The position numbers were made by a program, and so were the translations under genes. This document shows positions 58,381 to 64,000 of a DNA stretch of 64,000 nucleotides, in pieces. The stretch spans positions 22,134,001 to 22,198,000 of the forward strand of contig OZ059897.1 of NCBI GenBank assembly GCA_964057225.1, read 5' to 3'. The notes beneath the pieces are model-generated. The model saw nothing but the letters and a program-made list of their open reading frames with translations, was not told the DNA's origin and searched no databases. Position 1 is the first letter of the stretch. Each line of letters begins with the position of its first letter. The stretch comes from Auanema rhodensis (lineage: Eukaryota; Nematoda; Chromadorea; Rhabditida; Rhabditidae).

Positions 58381-58394
58381 CATATTATTAGTTT
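58381..58394. other. 3-bp TTA insertion in a monomer, first copy
   Basis: The usual catattag reads catattattag, a duplication of TTA that makes a 179-bp monomer. The same allele, with the linked ccatatcc and tagttt changes, recurs 883 bp to the right. Confidence 0.95.
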
Positions 58395-59263
58395 AAAAAC
58401 AAATTTTTATTGATATTGGTGCATGGTAACCATGACTTTGAAATTTACGTGAACTTTAATTTATGCTAATTAAATGTACACGTGATGTGCACTTGGTATG
58501 TAACTCGCTTCACGTGAAAGATAAGGAGATGCGGTTTTCAAAATTAGATTCCCCATATCCATATTAGTTTAAAAACAAATTTTTATTGACATTGGTGCAT
58601 GGTAACCATGACTTTGAAATTTACGTGAACTTTAATTTATGCTAATTAAATGTACACGTGATGGGCACTTGGTATGTAACTCGCTTCACGTGAAAGATAA
58701 GGAGATGCGGTTTTCAAAATTAGATTCCCCATGTCCATATTAGTCTAAAAACAAATTTTTATTGATATTGGTTCATGGTAACCATGACTTTGAAATTTAC
58801 GTGAACTTTAATTTATGCTAATTAAATGTACACGTGATGTGCACTTGGTATGTAACTCGCTTCACGTGAAAGATAAAGAGATGCGGTTTTCAAAATTAGA
58901 TTCCCCATGTCCATATTAGTCTAAAAACAAATTTTTATTGATATTGGTGCATGGTAACCATGACTTTGAAATTTACGTGAACTTTAATTTATGCTAATTA
59001 AATGTACACGTGATGTGCACTTGGTATGTAACTCGCTTCACGTGAAAGATAAAGAGATGCGGTTTTCAAAATTAGATTCCCCATGTCCATATTAGTCTAA
59101 AAACAAATTTTTATTGATATTGGTGCATGGTAACCATGACTTTGAAATTTACGTGAACTTTAATTTATGCTAATTAAATGTACACGTGATGTGCACTTGG
59201 TATGTAACTCGCTTCACGTGAAAGATAAAGAGATGCGGTTTTCAAAATTAGATTCCCCATATC

Positions 59264-59277
59264 CATATTATTAGTTT
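59264..59277. other. 3-bp TTA insertion in a monomer, second copy
   Basis: Same TTA duplication and same linked changes as the copy near 58381, so the pair arose by duplication of a 5-monomer segment of 883 bp and not by two independent insertions. Confidence 0.95.
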
Positions 59278-59886
59278 AAAAACAAATTTTTATTGATATT
59301 GGTGCATGGTAACCATGACTTTGAAATTTACGTGAACTTTAATTTATGCTAATTAAATGTACACGTGATGTGCACTTGGTATGTAACTCGCTTCACGTGA
59401 AAGATAAGGAGATGCGGTTTTCAAAATTAGATTCCCCATATCCATATTAGTTTAAAAACAAATTTTTATTGACATTGGTGCATGGTAACCATGACTTTGA
59501 AATTTACGTGAACTTTAATTTATGCTAATTAAATGTACACGTGATGTGCACTTGGTATGTAACTCGCTTCACGTGAAAGATAAGGAGATGCGGTTTTCAA
59601 AATTAGATTCCCCATGTCCATATTAGTCTAAAAACAAATTTTTATTGATATTGGTGCATGGTAACCATGACTTTGAAATTTACGTGAACTTTAATTTATG
59701 CTAATTAAATGTACACGTGATGGGCACTTGGTATGTAACTCGCTTCACGTGAAAGATAAAGAGATGCGGTTTTCAAAATTAGATTCCCCATGTCCATATT
59801 AGTCTAAAAACAAATTTTTATTGATATTGGTTCATGATAACCATGACTTTGAAATTTACGTGAACTTTAATTTATGCTAATTAAAT

Positions 59887-59907
59887 GTACACGTTTATAC
59901 GTTTATT
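59887..59907. other. Satellite-retrotransposon junction with 8-bp tandem tail
   Basis: The satellite matches consensus up to 59894 (monomer base 50) and then stops inside its first CACGTG. The next bases form ACGTTTAT twice (59891-59898 and 59899-59906). On the element strand this is ATAAACGT x 2 at the extreme 3' end. The first four bases, ACGT, can belong either to the satellite or to the tail, so the join is ambiguous by 4 bp. Short tandem repeats in place of poly(A) at the 3' terminus are known in CR1-like and related elements, and the terminal repeat may have been used for priming by annealing to the target ACGT (inference). Confidence 0.75.
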
Positions 59908-59915
59908 GGTTTAAT
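59902..59915 (-). promoter_or_regulatory. Polyadenylation-signal-like hexamers near element 3' end
   Basis: On the element strand AATAAA lies at 59907-59902 and ATTAAA at 59915-59910, 8 to 16 nt from the 3' end. Both match eukaryotic poly(A)-signal hexamers, but the element ends in an ATAAACGT repeat and not in adenines, so the AATAAA may just be part of the terminal repeat context. Confidence 0.35.
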
Positions 59916-60112
59916 GTTCAATATTACAGGTTTAACGAAATGAGTAAATAATTGTGTAGTAGGATGTATAAGAACCTTACAATAGGAACAGGAAAAATAG
60001 GAAACATTATAAAACATAGTTAGGGAGAGAATGATCTGAGAATGAGTTGCAGTGAGCAGTTTCTTTCAAATTTTTCCAGTGAGAACAGGGGGTTTTGTTC
60101 AGCGAATTGCTG

Positions 60113-60144
60113 ACCTCCGGTTGGTAGTTGTTAGGTACGGAGGT
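60113..60144. other. Inverted repeat in the 3' UTR, possible RNA hairpin
   Basis: ACCTCCG at 60113-60119 is the exact inverse complement of CGGAGGT at 60138-60144, giving a 7-bp stem, four of the pairs G-C or C-G on each side of a central A-T or T-A mix, with an 18-nt loop. A second inverted pair, TTGTTAG near 60128-60134 and CTAACAA near 60170-60176, overlaps it and would compete or form a pseudoknot-like fold. Retrotransposon RTs of this class can recognise 3' structures in their own RNA, so this is a candidate recognition element; folding was not computed. Confidence 0.45.
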
Positions 60145-60380
60145 ACTCATGATTCGAGCCGAGCCCGTTCTAACAATAGGAGGTAACTTGCATTCAATCC
60201 GTATGACTCATGTCTATAAGATTTGAAGCGAAGTAACAAGAAGTGTAGAAGGGTTGGAAAAAAGAAATGAAACTGTCGCACTTAGTCATAATCAGAAAAA
60301 CATTTAAAGAGAAAAAAACAAAAACGCGAAGAGTAATATGAAAAAAAAACAAAACAAAGAGATTATAACCAAGAATGAAC

Positions 60381-63269
60381 TTAACTACATAAAAATGTGG
60401 AAGGATCATGTTGTGAGCCTCGTAGGGCATTGTAGAGGTGTTTCTTGAAGCTTCCGATTTTTGTTTGTTGAATTAGGTTCTCAGGTAAGGAATTCCATGC
60501 CTTTATAACTCTGTATTCGATGCCGTTTCTTGAAGTGTTTTTCCGAAGATTCGGAAAAACAACATTCCATTGGTGTCTACGTAGAGAGTGAGAAAAAAGT
60601 TTAATTTCAAAAATTCTAAATTCTGCCTCAGCTTTAATATGGTTAAAATAAAATAAAAGATCGGTTACCAGCCTTCTGGTTGATAGATCATCGGCATGAA
60701 GAGCGGTAAGCTGATCGGCGTAGCTAGAAAAAATTCCTGCCCTACAAAAAACTGCACGCAAAAACTTTTTCTGTACGTTTTCTATACGAGCTTTGTTTTT
60801 GTTATCCTGTGGTGACCATACGACTGATGCGTACTCAAGAATAGGACGAACATAGCAACAAAAAAGTCTAAACATTAAAACCGGGGATCTAGAATGAAAA
60901 CAACGTAGGATAATGCGGCATTTTTGAGCTGCCAAGTTGCTAACATAGTTGATGTGACTACCAAATAATAAGTTTTGGTCTGTTAAAACTCCGAGGTCTT
61001 TATAGCTTGATGCTAGAGACAAAGGGAACTCACCGAAAGAAAACGTTTTTTCAATTTTTTGAGATGAGCTATCATCAGAAAACACCATTATTTTAGTTTT
61101 GCTTGTGTTGACTCTCATTCCGTTGTTGTTACACCAATCATTAAGAGAATTGAGTGCATTTTGAAGACTTACCCGGTTAGTGCTGTACAGCTTGAGATCG
61201 TCAGCAAATAAAGTGGAATGAACGTCATCAGGGAGAAAAGATGTGATGTCGTTGATGTAAAAAAGAAAAAGAAGAGGGCCTAAAACAGTACCTTGGGGAA
61301 CGCCACACAATAAATTGGTAGAGTTGGAGAGAGAATTATTGACCAAAACTGAGTAAGATCTGTTTGTGATGAAATTTTTGAGAAATGATAGAAGAGAGCC
61401 ACGCACACCAATGGAGTGAAGTTTGTGGATGAGTATAGAGTGATTGATGAGGTCAAATGCTTTTGAGAAATCTATGAATGCAACAAAAACTGGTAAGTTT
61501 TTGTCGATAGATGATCTCCAAGCAATATGACTGTTGATAATGGCTGAAACCGTATTACGCTTAGGAAGAAAAGCGTGTTGGTTAGAAGATATTGAACCGG
61601 TTGAAATGCCAAAGTTGAGAAGGGGGGAGCTTATAAGACGCTCAAAAACCTTGGAGAGACTAGGAGTAAGAGATATAGGACGATAATTGGAAGGAGTAGA
61701 ACGATTGCCGGATTTGAAGATTGGTCGAATCCAAGCTTTTTTCCAAGCAGGAGGACAGGATGAGGAAACGAGAAGATTGTGAAAAATGAAAGCCAGTGGG
61801 AGAGTGAGAGAGAAAGCGCATTGTTTGAGAAAGTAGTAAGGAATTCCGTCCGGAGAAGTTGAAACTCTAAGAGGAAGATGAGAAAGAACCTTGTAGACTT
61901 TGTCCGGAGAAATATCTATGAAGTCTATGGTAGAAGAAAAAGCAGGGGAAGGATTTATTTTTTTGAAAGAAGATCCTGGTTTGACAAAAAAAGTATCTGC
62001 GAAAACAGATGCTTTATCGCTGTCGGATGAGTACGTGTTGTTTTCACATTTAATGGTGGGGATATCTGAAGTGCATGCTCCAAGACGAGCTCTGCAAAAT
62101 TGATAGAAAATTCTAGGGTTGTTGAGAGCTGCGGTTTTCTCTTCTTCAGAAGCAGATTTAAGTTTCAGAAGTCTATCAAGCTTGATAGTCAGTTTTTTGC
62201 GATGAAGTTCGTCTCGAGGGCAGATAGATGAACTAAGTCTGCTGATAAAACTAGAAAGACTAGCAATTTCTTTATCGATTTTGTTCTTTCGTTTTGGCTG
62301 CTTATAGGGAACAAACCTGTTAATGACAGAGTGAATAATTTCGATAAATTTTGTGTAGGAGTCCAGAGGAGTAAGAACGGAAAGTTCCGTAGCAAAGTCG
62401 ATGCTGGCAAGGTGGTGGTTAATTATGTTGTAATCCGCCCGAAGAAAATTGAGTTGAGCAAAGTTTGGTAAAGAAGAATTGATAGGTGAAACAACGGGAG
62501 GAAGAGACAAATCCGATCTGACAGAGTTGCTGAGTATAGAAAAAATGACAGAGTAGTGGTCGGAGTTACCTAAAGGAGAGGAACGGACTATGTTACTGAC
62601 CATAGTAGAATTATTTGTGATGATGTAGTCGAGAATATATTTTCCACGGGTAGGAAAATTTACCAGCTGATCCGAACAGCTATCTTTCAAAAATTGAAAA
62701 ATAGATCCACTGGAGGGGGACGGGCGGGAAGATTCAGAAAGATCCCAGTTGATGTAGGGAAAATTTAAATCACCTGTGATGAGGAATGAACGGTTTTTTA
62801 TATGGCCAGTAAGATCTGAAAGATAATGAGAAAAATCGGAATGAAGAGAAGAGGGAGAGCGGTAACAAACCGAAAAAACTGTGTTGATAGAAGAGATGAG
62901 TATGTTGATGAATTGGACGGAAGAAGATTGAGAAGAACAAGAAAGTAAGGTAGAGTTAATAGATTTTTTGATGAAGATAAGAGTGCCGCCGCCACGGGCT
63001 GTACACTTGTCGGCTCTGAATAGATTGTAATAGTTACCGAGCGGAATATGATTAGAGTTGAAATTGGGAAAAAGCCAGGATTCTGATATCGCAATGATAT
63101 CAGGAGATGAAATACTATGGATAGTAGTAAGAAAATGAAATTTGTTGAGAATAGAGCGTGCATTATAACAATGAACAGAAAAATTAACAGGGACACAGGA
63201 ACTGGACGTAGTTGACGGTTGTGAAGCCTTAACGAAATAACCTGTTCGTATCAGACTCAGGTTGAGATG
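60381..63269 (-). CDS. ORF2: APE endonuclease-reverse transcriptase
   Basis: This is the replication protein of the retrotransposon: it nicks the target DNA and copies the element RNA onto the nick. The frame is open for 962 codons from just after a stop at 63272-63270 to TAA at 60383-60381. Residues are numbered from 63269. The APE endonuclease covers about 30-240: CYNARS (N at 36), AISESWL (catalytic Glu 63), RGGGTLIF (92-99), CYRSP (135-139), GDLNFP (Asp 167, Asn 169), NFPTRG (204-209) and LGNSDH (Asp 237, His 238). The RT follows: TSPDGIP (about 471), NYRPISLT (about 528), FIDFSKAFD (Asp 600), GVPQGTVLGPLLF (656-668), FADD (Asp 690, 691) and YKDLGVLTD (about 756). The C-terminal part has YVRPILEYASVVWSP (806-820), IENVQ and a WNSLPENL tail, but no RNase H. 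All catalytic residues are present. The first ATG in frame encodes residue 223, after most of the endonuclease, so the true start is unresolved; see the ORF1 overlap. The size fits CR1-like ORF2 proteins. Confidence 0.93.
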   Translation of the reverse strand, partial: HLNLSLIRTGYFVKASQPSTTSSSCVPVNFSVHCYNARSILNKFHFLTTIHSISSPDIIAISESWLFPNFNSNHIPLGNYYNLFRADKCTARGGGTLIFIKKSINSTLLSCSSQSSSVQFINILISSINTVFSVCYRSPSSLHSDFSHYLSDLTGHIKNRSFLITGDLNFPYINWDLSESSRPSPSSGSIFQFLKDSCSDQLVNFPTRGKYILDYIITNNSTMVSNIVRSSPLGNSDHYSVIFSILSNSVRSDLSLPPVVSPINSSLPNFAQLNFLRADYNIINHHLASIDFATELSVLTPLDSYTKFIEIIHSVINRFVPYKQPKRKNKIDKEIASLSSFISRLSSSICPRDELHRKKLTIKLDRLLKLKSASEEEKTAALNNPRIFYQFCRARLGACTSDIPTIKCENNTYSSDSDKASVFADTFFVKPGSSFKKINPSPAFSSTIDFIDISPDKVYKVLSHLPLRVSTSPDGIPYYFLKQCAFSLTLPLAFIFHNLLVSSSCPPAWKKAWIRPIFKSGNRSTPSNYRPISLTPSLSKVFERLISSPLLNFGISTGSISSNQHAFLPKRNTVSAIINSHIAWRSSIDKNLPVFVAFIDFSKAFDLINHSILIHKLHSIGVRGSLLSFLKNFITNRSYSVLVNNSLSNSTNLLCGVPQGTVLGPLLFLFYINDITSFLPDDVHSTLFADDLKLYSTNRVSLQNALNSLNDWCNNNGMRVNTSKTKIMVFSDDSSSQKIEKTFSFGEFPLSLASSYKDLGVLTDQNLLFGSHINYVSNLAAQKCRIILRCFHSRSPVLMFRLFCCYVRPILEYASVVWSPQDNKNKARIENVQKKFLRAVFCRAGIFSSYADQLTALHADDLSTRRLVTDLLFYFNHIKAEAEFRIFEIKLFSHSLRRHQWNVVFPNLRKNTSRNGIEYRVIKAWNSLPENLIQQTKIGSFKKHLYNALRGSQHDPSTFLCS
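63229..63269 (-). other. ORF1-ORF2 overlap, +1 frame, no ATG
   Basis: ORF1 ends at 63229, while the ORF2 frame is open from 63269, so the two overlap by 41 nt. ORF2 lies in the +1 (equivalently -2) frame relative to ORF1. The overlap ends with codons TTA TTT CGT TAA G in the ORF1 frame, where a one-base skip gives TTC GTT AAG in the ORF2 frame. The ORF2 frame has no ATG in this overlap or in the following endonuclease. Translation of ORF2 could use +1 frameshifting near the ORF1 stop, reinitiation at a non-AUG codon, or an alternative RNA. A one-base mutation in this copy is the plain alternative. Confidence 0.7.
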
Positions 63270-64000
63270 TTATATTAGAACCGCTTTTAGATCTGGTATG
63301 GTACTCGGAATTGGTTTCAGTACAGCGTGGGGGATTTTTCCTCTTTCTGGGGCTGATTGAAAATCTCTCAACCGTAGAAAGAGGTTTGGATCTACCTGCT
63401 GAACGGTTATTCCTACCAGATTTAGAAGGCGGACTGGCTATTACAACAGTGTCGGACACAGACGGACAAGGAACGATAGGGTCATTTTGGACCACAGGAC
63501 AGAGACTGGAGACATTTTGAGAAGCATTAATGTTTGAGAGAACATGAATAGAGGGTGAAGTTGATTTACGAAGAACCTTGATAAGTTTAAGGTCGCGTAC
63601 AAGGTAAATTGATTCATTATTGTCCAGATTTTTATTTTTAGCTTCCTCACGAAGTTTTTTTTCTATTTCTACCTCGAAAGGAAGATAGTCGCGGCGAATA
63701 AAAGTTTTTGACAAACAAGCAAAGCATTTCGCTTTGTTGGACTTAATGATATCAATAATTTTGTCACGTAAATCAACTGTTGAACATGAAATTACAAGAG
63801 GACCAAGAGATTTAGATTTTAGAGTTGAACGGGTTATAGTAATTTGGTTGCTGTTAATGAGAGAAGTCAAAGTAGAGTCGTTAGATTTTTCAACGACAAG
63901 TTTTAGGAGAGAAGTGGGGTCCGAGGGTAGTTCGGATGAGTCGTGGGGAACACGAAACCACACCGCTCTATTCAAACGATAGGAAAACTTTGACTCCTCA
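63229..64000 (-). CDS. ORF1 (partial): predicted RNA-binding protein of the retrotransposon
   Basis: The frame is open from the right edge of the window to TAA at 63231-63229, giving 256 visible codons and no stop. No ATG occurs in the visible part, so the start lies beyond the edge. Position, upstream of and overlapping ORF2, makes it the ORF1 nucleic-acid-binding/chaperone protein. Its core (visible residues about 50-145) has GPLVISCSTVDLRDKII, then FIRRDYLPFEVEIEKKLREEA and IYLVRDLKLIKV. This order of a hydrophobic strand, a charged helix beginning with R and a (hydrophobic)RD(hydrophobic) strand is seen in RRM/CTD-type ORF1 domains of L1, CR1 and Jockey elements; the assignment is by pattern and not certain. 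The last 80 residues are Ser/Pro/Lys/Arg-rich and disordered-looking, with SPRKRKNPPR as a candidate nuclear localisation signal. No CCHC zinc knuckles are visible in this part. Confidence 0.75.
   Translation of the reverse strand, partial: EESKFSYRLNRAVWFRVPHDSSELPSDPTSLLKLVVEKSNDSTLTSLINSNQITITRSTLKSKSLGPLVISCSTVDLRDKIIDIIKSNKAKCFACLSKTFIRRDYLPFEVEIEKKLREEAKNKNLDNNESIYLVRDLKLIKVLRKSTSPSIHVLSNINASQNVSSLCPVVQNDPIVPCPSVSDTVVIASPPSKSGRNNRSAGRSKPLSTVERFSISPRKRKNPPRCTETNSEYHTRSKSGSNITSQPESDTNRLFR

Larger units (their letters stand above)
1..59894. repeat. 176-bp tandem satellite array, 340.3 copies
   Basis: The same 176-bp sequence recurs head to tail without interruption. Taking the first base of the window as monomer base 1, monomers start at 1, 177, 353, 529 and so on; the last complete one ends at 59844 and a 50-base partial copy runs to 59894. 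Two 1-bp deletions and two 3-bp insertions account exactly for the final phase (340 x 176 + 4 = 59844). GC is about 32% (56 of 176 in the first monomer), with five CpG sites per monomer. Copies usually differ from consensus at 0-4 positions. Since 176 is not a multiple of 3 and stops occur in every frame, no ORF of gene length exists. No tRNA, rRNA, transposon or other insertion interrupts the array. A length near one nucleosome repeat fits a centromeric or heterochromatic satellite; that role is inference. The stretches 9.5-12.6, 30.9-37.6 and 45.2-54.5 kb contain only this satellite. Confidence 0.99.
54500..59894. repeat. Right-hand edge block of the array with 15-, 5- and 6-monomer offsets
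   Basis: The last 5.4 kb carries variants not seen elsewhere: gataaggag, gatgggcac, ccatatcc with tagttt, and a 3-bp insertion. The gatgggcac change at about 55141 recurs at 57781 (15 monomers), 58664 (5 monomers plus 3 bp) and 59723 (6 monomers plus 3 bp). The insertion-bearing monomer at about 58385 recurs 883 bp later. Edge-specific variants are common in satellites because terminal copies exchange less often, yet divergence here stays very low right up to the junction. The last monomer reads CATGATAACC instead of CATGGTAACC. Confidence 0.8.
59895..60380 (-). other. 3' untranslated region of the retrotransposon
   Basis: This 486-nt stretch follows the ORF2 stop codon (TAA at 60383-60381 on the minus strand). 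Small ORFs in it show no family resemblance and look incidental. The part next to ORF2 is strongly T/C-rich on the element strand (long A runs on the plus strand at about 60308-60360). The remainder has mixed composition and one clear inverted repeat. CR1-like 3' UTRs commonly hold a structure recognised by the element's own reverse transcriptase; here that role is inferred from position only. Confidence 0.8.
59895..64000 (-). mobile_element. CR1-like non-LTR retrotransposon, 5' end beyond window
   Basis: On the minus strand the order is ORF1 (partial), ORF2 with APE endonuclease and reverse transcriptase, a 486-nt 3' untranslated region, and a short tandem-repeat tail. That is the layout of CR1-like and other Jockey-superfamily elements, which insert by target-primed reverse transcription. 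There is no RNase H domain after the RT, no LTR and no poly(A) tail. The RT and C-terminal motifs (FADD box, YVRPILEYASVVWSP, IENVQKKFLRAV, WNSLPENL) suit the CR1/Rex/L2-like group; the exact clade is not settled. The right edge cuts ORF1, so the 5' UTR, 5' junction and any target-site duplication are not visible. Both visible reading frames are free of stops and frameshifts, which suggests a young copy. Confidence 0.9.

Noticed and set aside
1-59894. CRISPR array or similar repeat-spacer structure
   Set aside because: The repeats are directly adjacent with no unique spacers, the unit is 176 bp, and there are no cas genes; the flank is an animal-type retrotransposon.
1-59894. CENP-B box in the satellite
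   Set aside because: No stretch of the monomer matches the TTCG...A..CGGG pattern on either strand; the conserved motif here is CACGTG.
60140-60165. Pol III B-box-like GGCTCGAATC on the minus strand, hinting at a tRNA or SINE
   Set aside because: It matches only about 9 of 11 B-box positions, there is no A box at the right distance, and no cloverleaf stems form.
60338-60360. A-rich run on the plus strand as a poly(A) tail of a plus-strand insertion
   Set aside because: It lies inside the 3' UTR just after ORF2 of the minus-strand element, contains C and G, and has no upstream plus-strand element.
60194-60430. Minus-strand ORF of 78 codons overlapping the end of ORF2
   Set aside because: Its protein is a low-complexity run of Phe, Val and Ile caused by T-rich sequence, it overlaps the ORF2 C-terminus in another frame, and it has no domain.
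62690-62690. Start of ORF2 at 62690
   Set aside because: The codon there is TTG, and the same frame continues open for another 193 codons upstream that encode the N-terminal two thirds of the endonuclease.
62798-63196. Minus-strand ORF of 132 codons, Leu/Ile/Phe-rich, resembling membrane segments
   Set aside because: It overlaps the APE endonuclease part of ORF2 in a different frame. The ORF2 frame there shows real endonuclease motifs, so this is a shadow.
63975-63975. Start of ORF1 at 63975
   Set aside because: The codon is TTG, not ATG, and the frame stays open to the window edge, so the true start lies outside.
61900-63982. Plus-strand ORFs at 61900-62103, 63311-63520 and 63734-63982 and minus-strand ORFs at 62189-62410 and 63441-63650
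   Set aside because: All lie opposite to or out of frame with ORF1 and ORF2, are short, and show no motif.

Overview
The window has two parts. Bases 1 to about 59,894 are one uninterrupted head-to-tail tandem satellite with a 176-bp monomer (about 32% GC). It holds 340 complete copies plus the first 50 bases of a 341st, and it has no gene. Bases about 59,895 to 64,000 are the 3' part of a non-LTR retrotransposon on the minus strand. Its 3' end abuts the array and its 5' end lies beyond the right edge of the window.

The organism is an animal, most likely an invertebrate. The retrotransposon ORF2 pairs an APE-type endonuclease with a reverse transcriptase of the CR1-like/Jockey-superfamily type and carries no RNase H, and long megasatellite arrays of nucleosome-sized monomers are typical of eukaryotic centromeric, pericentromeric or subtelomeric heterochromatin. 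The phylum cannot be fixed from this sequence. Nothing bacterial is present: no operons, CRISPR, rRNA or tRNA genes.

Satellite layout. Monomers are nearly identical and differ by shared diagnostic substitutions that reveal nested segmental duplications (higher-order repeats). These include a 25-monomer (4,400 bp) tandem pair at about 705-9,504, duplicated blocks 22 monomers apart at about 12.66-18.64 kb, 8- and 15-monomer offsets at about 18.9-24.9 kb, and a 23-monomer (4,048 bp) tandem pair at about 22.7-30.9 kb. A 5-monomer (880 bp) unit is repeated about five times at 37.65-41.6 kb inside a 10-monomer super-period. A 10-monomer duplication lies at about 42.6-45.2 kb, and 15- and 5-monomer offsets occur at 54.5-59.9 kb. 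Remaining stretches (about 9.5-12.6, 30.9-37.6 and 45.2-54.5 kb) hold the same satellite with less regular variant order. Only four length changes were found in 340 copies. Each monomer carries three ACGTGA cores 33 and 32 bp apart, two of them full CACGTG E-boxes and one inside the 10-bp palindrome TTCACGTGAA. Each also has a short dyad (CATGGT-A-ACCATG) next to the most variable bases of the monomer.

Retrotransposon layout (minus strand, 5' to 3'). ORF1 is partial (64,000 to 63,229): a basic-tailed protein with a predicted nucleic-acid-binding core. ORF2 (63,269 to 60,381, 962 codons open) has all endonuclease and RT motifs intact. It overlaps ORF1 by 41 nt in the +1 frame and has no ATG upstream of the endonuclease, so its translation probably needs frameshifting or non-AUG reinitiation. 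A 486-nt 3' untranslated region ends in two copies of an 8-bp repeat instead of poly(A). The ORFs have no internal breaks in view and the satellite shows no decay at the junction, which together suggest a recent insertion into, or at the edge of, the array.
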